Assembly: GCF_006715305.1 (NCBI RefSeq)
Contig: NZ_VFMY01000001.1
Span: 806,001 to 870,000, forward strand
Source of the DNA: Arthrobacter sp. SLBN-100
GTDB lineage: Bacteria > Actinomycetota > Actinomycetes > Actinomycetales > Micrococcaceae
Length of the DNA stretch: 64,000 nt
Direction: 5' to 3'
In this document: in pieces, positions 28,067 through 37,719 of the stretch
How the letters are laid out: every line of letters begins with the position of its first letter
How positions within the stretch are numbered: the stretch's first letter is position 1
Made by a program: the position numbers and the translations under genes
The notes under the pieces: model-generated
Databases searched by the model: none
What the model saw: the letters and a program-made list of their open reading frames with translations, nothing else
Told to the model about the DNA's origin: nothing

Positions 28067-29488
28067 TCACTTGCCCCGGACAATCTTGCGCAGCCGCTCC
28101 AGCCGCACAGCGATGTCCCGTTCCGCGCCGTTGGCGGTGGGCTGGTAGTAGTCCCTCCCCACCAGGTCGTCCGGCGGGTACTGCTGGGCGGCCACCCCGT
28201 GCGGAGCGTCGTGGGCGTACTTGTATCCAAGGCCGTGGCCCAGCTGTTTGGAGCCCGGGTAATGCGCGTCCCTGAGGTGCGCGGGGATGCCGTTGCCCAG
28301 GCCTGCCCGGACATCGGCGGTGGCTTTGTTAATGCCCATGTACGCGGCGTTGGATTTCGGCGCCGTGGCCAGGTGCACCACGGCCTCGGCCAGGATGATG
28401 CGCCCCTCGGGCATCCCGATCAGCTGCACCGCCTGCGCTGCCGCCACTGCGGTTTGCAGGGCGGTGGGATCGGCCATCCCCACGTCCTCGGCGGCTGAGA
28501 TCATGATCCTGCGCGCGACGAAGCGGGGGTCCTCGCCCGCTTCAAGCATCCGGGCCAGGTAGTGGAGGGCCGCGTCCACATCGGACCCGCGGATGGACTT
28601 GATGAAGGCACTGATGACGTCGTAGTGCTGGTCACCGGCGCGGTCGTAGCGTACAGCGGCGACGTCCAGGGCGCGTTCGGTGTGCTTCAGGTCGACAGCG
28701 ACGGGGCCGTCTGCGGCATCGTCCGCATCTCCGAACGCCACGCCGGCCGCCGCTTCCAAAGCGGTCAGGGCACGGCGCGCATCACCGCCCGAAAGCCTGA
28801 CCAGGTGGTCGAGTGCTTCCTCGCTGAGGTGCACCTTCCCGTTCAGGCCGCGGGGATCGCCCACGGCGCGCTCCAGCAGAGCTTCAATATCCGCATCTGT
28901 CAGCGGCCGGAGCGTCAGCAGGAGCGAACGGGACAGCAGCGGTGAGACCACGGAGAACGACGGGTTCTCCGTGGTGGCCGCAACCAGAACCACCCAGCGG
29001 TTTTCCACGCCCGGAAGCAGGGCATCCTGCTGGGCCTTGTTGAAGCGGTGGATTTCGTCCAGGAACAGGACAGTGGTCGTTTTGTAGAGGTCCCGGGCGG
29101 TGAGCGCCTCGTCCATGACGCGCCTCACGTCCTTCACGCCGGCGGTAATCGCGGAGAGTTCCACGAACTTCCTCCCCGGCCCGCGGGCAATCACGTGCGC
29201 GAGGGTCGTCTTGCCGGTACCCGGCGGGCCCCAAAGGATGAGCGAGGTGGGCCCGGCGGGGCCGGACGTGTCCGCTCCGGCCCCGGCAGCCAGTTGGCGC
29301 AGGGGCGAACCCTGGCCGAGGAGATGCTGCTGGCCCACTACCTCGTCAAGGGTGCGCGGACGCATCCGGACGGCGAGCGGGCCGCGGGGGGAGGCGTTGC
29401 CCCCTCCCCCGGCAGTGCGGCCGGCGGCCGGCGCAACGTCGTCGCCGTCGTCGTCATTACCGGGCCCATGCCCGAAGAGATCATCCAC
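28067..29488 (-). CDS. rarA: Replication-associated recombination protein A (RarA/MgsA AAA+ ATPase)
   Basis: A clamp-loader-like AAA+ ATPase that acts at stalled replication forks. The 473-residue protein has an acidic, Gly-rich N-terminus (1-35), [16 protein letters not shown], Walker A GPPGTGKT at 87-94, Walker [11 protein letters not shown] with Asp144, sensor 1 [11 protein letters not shown] and the arginine-finger region [12 protein letters not shown]. The C-terminal tetramerisation domain includes [20 protein letters not shown] and [18 protein letters not shown]. The start is GTG 29488 without a strong SD. The gene is divergent from the acVLRF1 gene. Confidence 0.93.
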   Translation of the reverse strand: MDDLFGHGPGNDDDGDDVAPAAGRTAGGGGNASPRGPLAVRMRPRTLDEVVGQQHLLGQGSPLRQLAAGAGADTSGPAGPTSLILWGPPGTGKTTLAHVIARGPGRKFVELSAITAGVKDVRRVMDEALTARDLYKTTTVLFLDEIHRFNKAQQDALLPGVENRWVVLVAATTENPSFSVVSPLLSRSLLLTLRPLTDADIEALLERAVGDPRGLNGKVHLSEEALDHLVRLSGGDARRALTALEAAAGVAFGDADDAADGPVAVDLKHTERALDVAAVRYDRAGDQHYDVISAFIKSIRGSDVDAALHYLARMLEAGEDPRFVARRIMISAAEDVGMADPTALQTAVAAAQAVQLIGMPEGRIILAEAVVHLATAPKSNAAYMGINKATADVRAGLGNGIPAHLRDAHYPGSKQLGHGLGYKYAHDAPHGVAAQQYPPDDLVGRDYYQPTANGAERDIAVRLERLRKIVRGK

Positions 29489-29559
29489 ATAGATAGGCTA
29501 CTTCCAGTCGTTCGGCTTTCCCGCCGAAGCCGCCGCCGCCGCTCAACGAAGGATGCCGC

Positions 29560-30231
29560 ATGCCCGCACGTACCGCCGCCGGAGCACAGCGCACGCCCTC
29601 CGTCCGTACGGCTTATGTTCCGGGCGCCCGCCTTCCTGGGTGGGCGGAGAGGTTCGGCGCGGCGCACGGCGGGTTCCAAGTGAGGGATGACGACGACGGC
29701 CTGCACCTCGTGGCGTCCGACGGCGCCGAAGCGCTCCTTCAGGCCCCCTGGCCGGTGGACGGCCGGCCGGGCCGCGGCGCGGACGGACTGGAGCGGCTGG
29801 CCTCGCTCGCGTCCCAGCCGCGCAGACTGGGCCTTCTTTTGGTGCGGCGGGGAGGGTATGGCGTGGCCGTGGTGGCTGAGGGAACAACTATGGCTTCGAA
29901 GGTGGGTTCCACTTATGTGCAGTCCCGGACGGCCGCCGGCGGCCAGTCGCAGCAGCGGTTCGCGCGGCGCCGGTCCAACCAGGCGGACGCGCTGGTGGAA
30001 ACTGTTGCAGAACAGGCGCTGCGGGTGTTCTCCGGCGGGTCATTTGAATACGTGGTTCCCGGCGGGGACAGGGCATTAGCTGGCTTTGTGCTCGACCACC
30101 CGGCCCTTGCCCGCTACGCTGGGCTCCCCCGACTGGCCTACCTTGACGTCCCGGATCCCAAGGCCGCAGTGCTGCGGAAAGCCGCCGCGGATGCGTGCGC
30201 TGTGAGGATCCAGGTCACCGACGCTTCTTGA
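29560..30231 (+). CDS. acVLRF1-family peptidyl-tRNA hydrolase / release factor (actinobacterial Vms1-like)
   Basis: A 223-residue protein with the eRF1 domain-2-like fold of the Vms1/ANKZF1 family. Eukaryotic Vms1 releases peptides from tRNA on split 60S subunits in ribosome quality control, and actinobacteria carry a shortened homologue (acVLRF1). The catalytic loop GGQSQQRFARRRSNQ lies at 127-141, after the strand GVAVVAEGTTMASKVGSTYV. The C-terminal part (YVVPGGDRALAGFVLDHPAL, RLAYLDVPDPKAAVLRKAA) fits the family. The gene stands alone, divergent from rarA with 71 bp between. Assignment rests on the GxxQQRF motif and context. Confidence 0.82.
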   Translation: MPARTAAGAQRTPSVRTAYVPGARLPGWAERFGAAHGGFQVRDDDDGLHLVASDGAEALLQAPWPVDGRPGRGADGLERLASLASQPRRLGLLLVRRGGYGVAVVAEGTTMASKVGSTYVQSRTAAGGQSQQRFARRRSNQADALVETVAEQALRVFSGGSFEYVVPGGDRALAGFVLDHPALARYAGLPRLAYLDVPDPKAAVLRKAAADACAVRIQVTDAS

Positions 30232-30394
30232 GTCAGCAGCCCGTCATTGTTATCCACAACCACGCCTTGATGCCGGGGCGCCGTGCCCTCGTTACTGCCT
30301 AGGTGTATCAACCTGAGAGGTTGGTAACGCGGCTGGCGGGTCGCTGATGGGAGCATACTTCAGACGCCGGGAAGTTCCGCCTCCACGCGGGAGG

Positions 30395-31369
30395 TCAAGA
30401 GCGGAGGAACTGGAGCACCCTGTCGTTGACCACCTCGGCGGCTTCCATGGCGATCATGTGACCGATACCAGGAATAAGTTGTGCTTGCACAACTGGAATG
30501 CAACGCTGTGCCTGGCTGATGGCGCGGTGAGGGTCGAAGGTGGACTCCCGGCCGCCCACGAGCAACAGGACCGGGGTGCGGATGGTGCGGAGTTCCTCGT
30601 CGGTGAACGGCTTGGGGAAGACGCTGACGCGCGGGTCAGCGGCTTTGAAGTACCGGCCGCCGAGGATGAACTGCCGCGCAAAGTTATCGTCAAACTGGTA
30701 GCCGGGGGACATCATCCGCAAGGCAAGGCTCCCGGGAGGACCCATCGGTAGGTACGGTCCGATCTTGAGGAAGACGAGCACCGCCGGGGCGTACGGAGCA
30801 AGAGAACCGAATGGAGCCAGGAGCACCGTTTTTTCCACCCGCTGCGGCTCGTCGATGGTGAACGCGAGTGCTATCCACCCACCGAAGGACCAGCCGGCCA
30901 AGCGCGTGCGCTCGAGTCCGAGCCCGTCGAGGACGGAAGAGAGCCATTGCACGCAGTCTCCGCGGTCGCTAAGCAGTCTCGTCTGCTTGGATTTCCCCGC
31001 TTCAGTCATGATGTCGATGGCAAAGACACGGTAGCTGCTGCTCAGCGGGCCGGTGTTCAGCAACCACCCGGTTGAGCTGGTCCCGGTGGCGTGCAGCAGG
31101 ACCAGGGGCGGCGCGTCGCGGTCACCGCTGGCAACTACCTGGGTGTTCCCGAACGGTGTTGGGATGGTGATTTCCTCGTACGGAACCGGCCACTGTGCCA
31201 ACACCTTCTGGTAGGCCTGCAGGTAAAGGCGCTCAGAATCAGGGCTGCGGAATCCGGAGAGCTCACCCTGCCTTCGGCTGACCAGCCGCCGCGTCAGGAG
31301 TGCGATTGCCACACTTGCCATGGCCGCCACTGCCCCGGCACGCCTCGCCGGCGTTGACCACTGCTTCAC
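30395..31369 (-). CDS. Membrane-anchored alpha/beta hydrolase
   Basis: A 324-residue protein. A hydrophobic N-terminal segment (about 12-26) is followed by RRLVSRR, suggesting an N-in membrane anchor. The hydrolase fold shows the oxyanion LLHATGTSSTGW, nucleophile Ser161 in AGWSFGGWIA, an acid in GGRESTFDPHRA, and His in IPGIGHMIAMEAAE. GTG 31369 overlaps the upstream stop by four bases (GTGA), which decides the start. It most resembles esterases/lipases of unknown substrate. It is the last gene of a four-gene minus-strand set with three membrane proteins. The 163 bp beyond it (30232-30394) hold a TTATCCACA site and no gene. Confidence 0.85.
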   Translation of the reverse strand: MKQWSTPARRAGAVAAMASVAIALLTRRLVSRRQGELSGFRSPDSERLYLQAYQKVLAQWPVPYEEITIPTPFGNTQVVASGDRDAPPLVLLHATGTSSTGWLLNTGPLSSSYRVFAIDIMTEAGKSKQTRLLSDRGDCVQWLSSVLDGLGLERTRLAGWSFGGWIALAFTIDEPQRVEKTVLLAPFGSLAPYAPAVLVFLKIGPYLPMGPPGSLALRMMSPGYQFDDNFARQFILGGRYFKAADPRVSVFPKPFTDEELRTIRTPVLLLVGGRESTFDPHRAISQAQRCIPVVQAQLIPGIGHMIAMEAAEVVNDRVLQFLRS

Positions 31370-32088
31370 GGCGTCCCCGTTCGGGCGGAGCTGAGGATCG
31401 AAGCAAGCACAAGGCCGGAGACCGGGAGACCCAGAAACCAGCCAAACCCTGCCCCCAGGAGCTGGACCGGTTCGGAGCCGGCGGCGAAACCCACCGCGAG
31501 GAGCCGCATTGAAACCCCGCTCAGCCGCAACGCCCAACGTCCAAGTCGCGCTCGCCCGTTGCCGACAACCGCGGGTGAGACAAAGAACAGGGCAAGGGTA
31601 AGGAAGACGCCCCATCCGGAGACGTTCAGGCTCCAACCTGCGGACGTCCTGTCAAGCTCACCGAAACCGATCAGCGAGACCTCGCCCAAATGACTCTGCT
31701 CTTCTGCCAACCGCACCACTGTCAGTTGCCGGAGGTAGGCAGACATGCTGACCGTTGCCCACATGCCGGCGGACACCAGCCCCAGCCGGGTCCAAAGCCG
31801 CCGTGCGGGCGGTATTGCTTCATGCAGACAGGCCAGGGTTACGACAAAGGAGAGCGGGATCAGAACGCCAATGAGTAGGTTGACAAGGTCAAGTTCTACT
31901 CCGACCACCGCGTCGAGGAATCGGCCCGCATCGAGAAACCATATGAGGACGGCGAACGCCCGTGCAGGCCAAGGGCCCATGGCCGAGTACGCTGGGTACG
32001 CAGTTCTCCTGCACGATGCCGCCGAGCCGTCCGGCCTGACCGCCGTTAAACCATTTCTCTGCTGACGCAGTAAGTCATCGAGCCTCAT
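31366..32088 (-). CDS. Polytopic membrane protein of unknown function (240 residues)
   Basis: Started at ATG 32088 with GGAGG 9 nt upstream. The first 35 residues are polar. About six hydrophobic segments follow, including AVLIWFLDAGRFLDAVVGV, LLIGVLIPLSFVVTLACLH, LGLVSAGMWATVSMSAYL, GWGVFLTLALFFVSPAVV and FGWFLGLPVSGLVLASIL. I recognise no family and no catalytic motif. It is coupled to the hydrolase by a four-base overlap. The 230 bp upstream (32089-32318) separate it from the next membrane protein gene; the frame stays open there, but the predicted peptide is Arg/Cys-rich and unlike a protein, so I see nothing coding in it. Confidence 0.7.
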   Translation of the reverse strand: MRLDDLLRQQRNGLTAVRPDGSAASCRRTAYPAYSAMGPWPARAFAVLIWFLDAGRFLDAVVGVELDLVNLLIGVLIPLSFVVTLACLHEAIPPARRLWTRLGLVSAGMWATVSMSAYLRQLTVVRLAEEQSHLGEVSLIGFGELDRTSAGWSLNVSGWGVFLTLALFFVSPAVVGNGRARLGRWALRLSGVSMRLLAVGFAAGSEPVQLLGAGFGWFLGLPVSGLVLASILSSARTGTP

Positions 32089-32318
32089 GCGCTCAGCCCT
32101 CCCGTGGCCAGCTTGCATTTCACGGCGGGAAGCGTGCTGGCCGCCACTGCCGTGTAGCTCCAGCACACAGCATTCGCGGGATGAACGGCAGAGGCAAAGG
32201 TCCCGCGGGAGCTCTCGGCAACGTCTGCGGGCGCCTCGGTCCACGGGTGTGGCTGCCCAATCAGGCGAGCTGTAGACCACTAAAGCGCAGTTGCTCCTTC
32301 TCGCGTTTGAGGAGGCAA

Positions 32319-32981
32319 TCAGGTCCTTCCTGAGGACCGGTGGAACCACAGCGCCGCGCTAATCGCGTACGCGGGCATCAACAACCCGGCGGGCAGGCCG
32401 AATAGGAACTGGTTGGTGATGTAGGAGACCAATACGAGGACGGCAGCAGGACCGTTGGCGATAGCAAACCAACGGGGCCACCTACCCTTCCGGCCCGTAA
32501 AGGCAGCAGCCGTCAACATAGCCGCGACCCCCATTGATGTATACGCCGCCGCGTCAACCATCTGCAGGAAACTGCCCGGCTGGAAGATCAGGAGCTCGAC
32601 CTCCCCCTGGGTGCCATTCATTACTCGCGGCTGCACAACGAACAGCCAGGTAAAGTAAACCAACTCCGCTAGCGCGGCGTAGACGGTCGCGAAGAGCATC
32701 GCACCGTGTGTCCAGACCCGTACCTCTGCCGGAGTGGAATAGTGGATGCTCACGGTCAGCAGTAAGAAGGCGGGCGCGATGAGAGTTGAGGCCCCTATAG
32801 GGATCCAAACGTCCCAAGGGGAAACCATGATCGGGTCTGCGAGAAAGCCGACGTCGAAAGTGATGTAAGTGATCGCAGTAGCGATCGCCGCCCAGAATCC
32901 GAGCATAAGCGCCGCCCTGGACGACTGATGGCCGCTGGTGGCCGAGTCCACGCTGGACTCTGGGTGGCTGGATATGGTCAT
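32319..32981 (-). CDS. Polytopic membrane protein of unknown function (220 residues)
   Basis: ATG 32981 is 17 bp after the stop of the preceding membrane-protein gene. After a polar Ser-rich N-terminus (1-22) there are about six or seven hydrophobic segments, among them ALMLGFWAAIATAITYITF, IGASTLIAPAFLLLTVSI, MLFATVYAALAELVYFTW and NGPAAVLVLVSYITNQFLFG. Weak similarity in length and layout to the next gene suggests related small membrane proteins; no family is recognised. Codon use looks less GC-biased than in the flanking housekeeping genes, which hints at acquisition. Confidence 0.7.
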   Translation of the reverse strand: MTISSHPESSVDSATSGHQSSRAALMLGFWAAIATAITYITFDVGFLADPIMVSPWDVWIPIGASTLIAPAFLLLTVSIHYSTPAEVRVWTHGAMLFATVYAALAELVYFTWLFVVQPRVMNGTQGEVELLIFQPGSFLQMVDAAAYTSMGVAAMLTAAAFTGRKGRWPRWFAIANGPAAVLVLVSYITNQFLFGLPAGLLMPAYAISAALWFHRSSGRT

Positions 32982-32998
32982 GTCATCCAACTCATCCC

Positions 32999-33394
32999 TC
33001 AGCCCATGACCTGCTGGCCGACCCACCGCTCCAACGGCGGCACGAGCAGCAGCACCGCCACGAGACCGACCATCATCACGTGCACGAAAGCATTCCATGC
33101 GGTCGTCCCGATTGTCTCGCCGGCGCCTACAGCGGCAAACCAGTACGGCACGAGGGCAAGAAGCCCCAGCGCCGCGGAGACGAGTGCAGCGTATTCCCAC
33201 CAACTCCATCGGGCGAACAATCCCCAGGTCGCGACGCAGAAACCAAGGATGGTTACCAGGGAAAGAACCATAGTGGTGTTCCACAAGGCCCCGGTGGTGT
33301 CCTGGCCGCGAGTAGCAAAAGCGGGAGTAAGCCAGAGCCAGCTGCTTCCGGCCATCAGCAGCGCGATACCGCCGAGGGTGCGAAGAGTGAACAT
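32999..33394 (-). CDS. Small four-span membrane protein of unknown function (131 residues)
   Basis: ATG 33394 has GGAAGG 7 nt upstream. Four hydrophobic segments are visible: LGGIALLMAGSSWLWLTPAF, TMVLSLVTILGFCVATWGLF, YAALVSAALGLLALVPYWFA and NAFVHVMMVGLVAVLLLVPP. It is likely the first gene of the set with two further membrane proteins and the hydrolase. I recognise no family. The 233 bp upstream (33395-33627) show no convincing promoter boxes and no gene. Confidence 0.7.
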   Translation of the reverse strand: MFTLRTLGGIALLMAGSSWLWLTPAFATRGQDTTGALWNTTMVLSLVTILGFCVATWGLFARWSWWEYAALVSAALGLLALVPYWFAAVGAGETIGTTAWNAFVHVMMVGLVAVLLLVPPLERWVGQQVMG

Positions 33395-33627
33395 AGTCAA
33401 GCCTTCCGTGCCAAACGCGTGGTTAATGGCCTCAGCCTTGCAGGCTCCCGCGAGCTGGCCTAGGGTCAAATGACCCGCAACCTCAGGACAAACAGGCCAC
33501 TCCGGGCCCGGTCTTTGACTCTTATTCGCTGCGTTGCTTCCGAAAACTAGGGGTTTTGCACTTTGTCAGGGACGTGGCCGTTGCCCCAGCCTGCATCCTG
33601 ACCCTGCCGGTGGCACTCAGGAGGGTG

Positions 33628-34410
33628 TCAGCAGCCCGTCAGCGCCCGTCGGGGCCGCTGCTGGCGGTAGAGATAACGGCCGGACTCCGTGAATCCTGCC
33701 CCGCTGTACAGCTGCTGGGCGGCATGATTGGCCGCCGTGACCAGCAACCAAAAGCTTTCAAGGCCGCGGGTGGCGCCTTCGGAGAGCAGCGCCTCGAGCA
33801 CTATTGAAGCGTAACCGCGCCGGCGGTGTGATGCAGCCGCGGCCATGCAGTAGATCCCGCCGGTCCCCTCTACCATGGCGAGGCGTCCGACGGCGGCGGG
33901 GACGCCGTCGTCGTCCCTCACCAGGGCGTACAAGGAGGGGCAGCCTGCCAGGATTCTGCGGGCAGTGGCGAGGGCCTCCCCGCCACCCCGGCCGTCGACG
34001 CTCCACCAGAGCCTCAGCCATTCTGCCGAGGGCTCTGCTGCAAGCTCGACGCCGGAGTCCACACATGTGTTCCCGGCCGCTTCGGCTCCACGCCCCATGA
34101 TCACAGTCTCCGACTGGCGGGTGAAGCCCTGTTCGTCGAGGAAGTCGTTGAGGCCGGAGTTGGCAGCCGTATCCGTGACCTGGAAGATCAGGGGCAACCG
34201 CCGCTGCCGGTACCACTGCATCGCCTCGCGCAGCGCGTCCACGGGCACCTCAGCAGTGCTCCGCGGCCACACCGAGTTGGCACGCTGGGTGACACCGGCG
34301 GCAGCGCGGAGGACCCACTCCCCCGTGTCGTGGCGCTCCAGGGAAGGCCACGCAGCATCCATCAGCGGCTCATAGCCGCAGGCTTGCTGACCCAAATGGA
34401 CGGGGGCCAC
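33628..34410 (-). CDS. GNAT-family N-acetyltransferase
   Basis: A 260-residue acetyltransferase. The C-terminal GNAT fold shows YALVRDDDGVPAAVGRLAMV, GIYCMAAAASHRRRGYASIV with the acetyl-CoA pyrophosphate loop (RRRGYAS), and SFWLLVTAANHAAQQLYSGA, then GFTESGRYLYR. The N-terminal 120 residues look like a degenerate second GNAT-like half (PLMDAAWPSLE, LRAAAGVTQRANSVW), typical of tandem GNAT proteins. The substrate is unknown. GTG 34410 has AGGAGG 4 nt upstream. It is monocistronic, separated from aspS by a terminator. Confidence 0.87.
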   Translation of the reverse strand: MAPVHLGQQACGYEPLMDAAWPSLERHDTGEWVLRAAAGVTQRANSVWPRSTAEVPVDALREAMQWYRQRRLPLIFQVTDTAANSGLNDFLDEQGFTRQSETVIMGRGAEAAGNTCVDSGVELAAEPSAEWLRLWWSVDGRGGGEALATARRILAGCPSLYALVRDDDGVPAAVGRLAMVEGTGGIYCMAAAASHRRRGYASIVLEALLSEGATRGLESFWLLVTAANHAAQQLYSGAGFTESGRYLYRQQRPRRALTGC

Positions 34411-34430
34411 AGGTCCTCCTCTGTAGTTAA

Positions 34431-34466
34431 GCCTGAAGGCCCTCCCTTGCAGGAGAGCCTTCAGGC
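34431..34466 (-). terminator. Terminator after aspS
   Basis: A 10-bp stem (GCCTGAAGGC with GCCTTCAGGC) continues inward with CTCC/GGAG after one mismatch. It lies 16 bp beyond the aspS stop, in the gap before the GNAT gene. Confidence 0.8.
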
Positions 34467-34482
34467 CAAACGGATTGCTGCT

Positions 34483-36261
34483 TTACTTGCCTTCTGCCGG
34501 CTTGGCTTCCGGCTTGAAGTCCACGCCGGCTTCCTTGCGCTGCTGCGGCGTGATGGGGGCCGGGGCCGCCGTCAGGGGATCGTAACCGTTGCCGGTCTTG
34601 GGGAAGGCGATAACGTCGCGGATGGATTCGACACCAGCCAGCAGTGCCACCACGCGGTCCCAGCCGAACGCGATCCCGCCGTGCGGAGGGGCGCCGTACT
34701 TGAAGCCTTCCAGCAGGAAGCCAAACTTCGTCTGGGCATCTTCCCGGTCGAGGCCCATCAGTTCGAAGACCCGTTCCTGGACATCGCGCTCGTGGATACG
34801 GATGGAACCGCCGCCAATTTCATTGCCGTTGCAGACGATGTCGTAGGCGTAGGACAGGGCAGACTCCGGGTCCTGGTCGAACGTGTCCAGGAACTCGGGC
34901 TTGGGCGAGGTGAATGCGTGGTGCACGGCCGTCCACTTGCCGGCGCCCACGGCCACGTCACCTGACGCAACCGCTGTGGCGGCCGGTTCGAACATCGGCG
35001 CGTCCACTACCCAGCAGAAGGCCCAGGCACTGGGGTCGATCAGGCCGGTGCGGTGGCCGATTTCGACGCGGGCAGCACCCAGCAGGGCCCGGGCTGCGGA
35101 CTTCTCGCCTGCCGCGAAGAAGATGCAGTCGCCCGGCTTCGCGCCGACGGCATCCGCCAGTCCAGCACGCTCCGTGTCCGTGAGGTTCTTGGCGACAGGG
35201 CCCGCCAGTTCGCCGTCTTCCTTGAACAGGACATACGCCAGGCCCTTGTGGCCGCGCTGCTTGGCGAACTCCTGCCAGCCGTCCAAGGTGCGGCGCGGCT
35301 GGGAGGCGCCGCCGGGCATCACCACGGCGCCGACGTACGGAGCCTTGAATACACCGAAGTTGGTGTCCTTGAAGAACCCGGTGAGCTCGGTCAGCTCCAC
35401 GCCGAAGCGGAGGTCGGGCTTGTCCGAGCCGTACCGTGCCATAGCGTCCGCGTAGGTGATCCGCTGGATGGGGGTAGGAATCTCGACGTCGATCAACTTC
35501 CACAGTGCCTTGACGATGTTCTCGCCGAGGGCAATGATGTCGTCCTGGTCCACGAAACTGGCTTCGATGTCGAGCTGGGTGAATTCCGGTTGGCGGTCCG
35601 CGCGGAAGTCCTCATCGCGGTAGCAGCGTGCGATCTGGTAGTACTTCTCAAAGCCGCCCACCTGCAGGAGCTGCTTGAAAAGCTGCGGGGACTGCGGCAG
35701 GGCGTACCAGGAACCCGGCGCCAGGCGGGCGGGGACCACGAAGTCCCGGGCACCTTCCGGCGTCGAACGCGTCAGCGTAGGGGTTTCAACCTCCACGAAG
35801 CCATCCTGGTGCAGCAGCTCACGGGCCACGCGGTTTGCCTCCGAGCGCAACCGGAGGTTACGGGCGGGGCCGGGCCTGCGCAGGTCCAGGTAGCGGTGCT
35901 TCAGGCGTGCTTCCTCGCCCACTTCAACGTGCTCATCGATCTGGAACGGAAGCGGCTCAGAGGTGTTGAGGATGACCACCTTGTCCGCCATGACTTCGAT
36001 CTCGCCGGTGGCCAGCGCAGGGTTCTCATTGCCCTCCGGCCGCTTGGAGACGGTGCCGGTGATCTGCAGGACATACTCGTTGCGCAGGCCGTGGAACACT
36101 TCTTCCTCGCGGACCACCACCTGTGCCACGCCGGAAGCATCGCGCAGATCCACGAAAGCCACACCACCGTGATCACGACGGCGGCCCACCCAGCCAGCGA
36201 GGGTTACGGTTTGTCCAATGTGCTCGGAACGAAGGGATCCGAGGTCATGTGTGCGCAGCAC
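34483..36261 (-). CDS. aspS: Aspartyl-tRNA synthetase (bacterial type)
   Basis: Charges tRNA-Asp; bacterial-type enzymes of lineages without AsnRS often also charge tRNA-Asn. The start GTG 36261 ([20 protein letters not shown]) has AAAGG 6 nt upstream and gives 592 residues, the usual size; an ATG at 36297 lacks an SD. Motifs are the OB-fold [18 protein letters not shown], motif 2 [20 protein letters not shown], the GAD insert domain, and motif 3 [15 protein letters not shown]. The C-terminal tail is Lys/Glu/Pro-rich ([17 protein letters not shown]). The gene is divergent from an APC permease. Confidence 0.97.
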   Translation of the reverse strand: MLRTHDLGSLRSEHIGQTVTLAGWVGRRRDHGGVAFVDLRDASGVAQVVVREEEVFHGLRNEYVLQITGTVSKRPEGNENPALATGEIEVMADKVVILNTSEPLPFQIDEHVEVGEEARLKHRYLDLRRPGPARNLRLRSEANRVARELLHQDGFVEVETPTLTRSTPEGARDFVVPARLAPGSWYALPQSPQLFKQLLQVGGFEKYYQIARCYRDEDFRADRQPEFTQLDIEASFVDQDDIIALGENIVKALWKLIDVEIPTPIQRITYADAMARYGSDKPDLRFGVELTELTGFFKDTNFGVFKAPYVGAVVMPGGASQPRRTLDGWQEFAKQRGHKGLAYVLFKEDGELAGPVAKNLTDTERAGLADAVGAKPGDCIFFAAGEKSAARALLGAARVEIGHRTGLIDPSAWAFCWVVDAPMFEPAATAVASGDVAVGAGKWTAVHHAFTSPKPEFLDTFDQDPESALSYAYDIVCNGNEIGGGSIRIHERDVQERVFELMGLDREDAQTKFGFLLEGFKYGAPPHGGIAFGWDRVVALLAGVESIRDVIAFPKTGNGYDPLTAAPAPITPQQRKEAGVDFKPEAKPAEGK

Positions 36262-36370
36262 AGCACGCCTTTCTGCGGGGTAACAGCGGGAAGTCATACA
36301 GGAAGTTAAATAGGATCGATCGGGGAACGATCCCGTTCGAGTTTACCCGCTACCCAAGGACAGTCACCGC

Positions 36371-37609
36371 ATGAGCGCACACCAGGAGCTGCAACGCAAG
36401 CTTGGCACCTTCGACGCCACCACAATCGGCCTCGGTTCCATGCTCGGCGCAGGTGTCTTCGTTGTGTTCGCGCCTGCCGCCGCGCTGGCTGGAAATCTGC
36501 TGGTGGTTTCGGTGGTCCTCGCGGGGGCGGTGGCGTACTGCAACGCGGTGGCCTCCGCGGCTCTCGCTGCAAAATATCCCACCAGCGGCGGAACCTACGT
36601 TTATGGCCGCGAGCAGCTGGGTGAGTGGCCGGGATTCCTCGCGGGTTGGGGATTCATCACGGGAAAAACTGCCTCCTGCGCGGCGATGGCGCTGACATTT
36701 GGAAGCTATGTGGCCGGGAGTTACGCGGTCCCGGTGGCCGTTGCTGCTGTTGTGGCGTTGACCGTGGTGAACCTGCTGGGAATCACCCGCACGGCCCTGT
36801 TGACCCGGATCCTGCTGTGTATGGTGCTGGCCACCCTGGTGTTCGTTGCTGTGGCCGCGATAGTTGGGCCGCACCCTTCCGCGGCAGACACAAATGACCG
36901 GGACGGGCTTGGGGGCGTCCTGCCTGCCGCTGGCCTGCTGTTTTTCGCCTTCGCCGGCTACGCCCGGATCGCCACCCTTGGCGAGGAAGTGAAAAATCCT
37001 TCCCGTTCCATCCCGCGGGCCATCCTTGGCGCGCTGGCTTCGGCCTTTGCCATTTACCTGGCGCTGGCCTTGCTGCTCCTCAACCACCTTCCGGGTGGAC
37101 AGCTTGCGGCCACGCAAACTCCTCTGCTGGAAGCCGTGCTGCAGTCGCAGTTGGCGGCCGGTGGCCCGGCAGTGCAGGCAGGCGCGGCGGCGGCGTGCCT
37201 GGGTGCGCTCCTCGCCCTCATCACCGGCGTGGGCCGCACCACCCTCGCAATGGCGCGGGAGCGCGACCTTCCCCGCCCGCTGGCCAGGATCGGCGGCAAG
37301 CACACGGTGCCGTACGTTGCGGAGCTGGCTGTGGCCGCCGTCATTATCCTGCTCCTGCTCACCACGAACGTCATGACGGTAGTGGGCTTTTCCAGCTTCG
37401 GCGTGCTCGTCTACTATGCGGTGGCGAACGCCTCCGCCTACACCTTGAAGGTGCACCCGGGGTACGCGCCCAAGTGGCTGAACGCCGTAGGCTTCCTGGG
37501 CTGCCTGCTGCTGGCCTTCACTCTTCCGGTTGCCTCCGTAGTGACCATGACGGCGGTCCTGGCCGCAGGGGTGGCGGGGCGCTGGCTGGTGCTGCGGTTC
37601 CGCCAATAA
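36371..37609 (+). CDS. APC-superfamily amino acid permease
   Basis: A 412-residue transporter with about twelve hydrophobic segments. The family signature in helix 1 is [20 protein letters not shown], followed by [20 protein letters not shown], the helix 6 segment [20 protein letters not shown], and [20 protein letters not shown]. This is the pattern of basic amino acid/polyamine antiporter-like APC proteins; the substrate is not readable. The TAA at 37607 is followed by about 110 bp before the DUF222/HNH gene. It is divergent from aspS across 109 bp that must hold both promoters. Confidence 0.9.
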   Translation: MSAHQELQRKLGTFDATTIGLGSMLGAGVFVVFAPAAALAGNLLVVSVVLAGAVAYCNAVASAALAAKYPTSGGTYVYGREQLGEWPGFLAGWGFITGKTASCAAMALTFGSYVAGSYAVPVAVAAVVALTVVNLLGITRTALLTRILLCMVLATLVFVAVAAIVGPHPSAADTNDRDGLGGVLPAAGLLFFAFAGYARIATLGEEVKNPSRSIPRAILGALASAFAIYLALALLLLNHLPGGQLAATQTPLLEAVLQSQLAAGGPAVQAGAAAACLGALLALITGVGRTTLAMARERDLPRPLARIGGKHTVPYVAELAVAAVIILLLLTTNVMTVVGFSSFGVLVYYAVANASAYTLKVHPGYAPKWLNAVGFLGCLLLAFTLPVASVVTMTAVLAAGVAGRWLVLRFRQ

Positions 37610-37719
37610 CACCGACGGGCGCCGCCCGAGGGACAGACCCTGCTGCTTGGTTCAGGCTTTTACGGACGACAGCGGTTGGGCGACTTGTCGCTGCAGTACT
37701 GCCTGTCTGGGGCGCTGGG

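Noticed and set aside
30250..30258. Chromosome origin suggested by a perfect DnaA-box-like sequence
   Set aside because: It is a single box without a cluster, an AT-rich unwinding element or dnaA/dnaN nearby.
32089..32349. N-terminal extension of the 240-residue membrane protein
   Set aside because: The encoded peptide is Arg/Cys-rich and the GGAGG-preceded ATG at 32088 is a better start.
37195..37719. Extension of the HNH frame upstream into the permease gene
   Set aside because: The permease frame is clearly the coding one there; the extension is Arg/Gly/Pro-rich shadow sequence.
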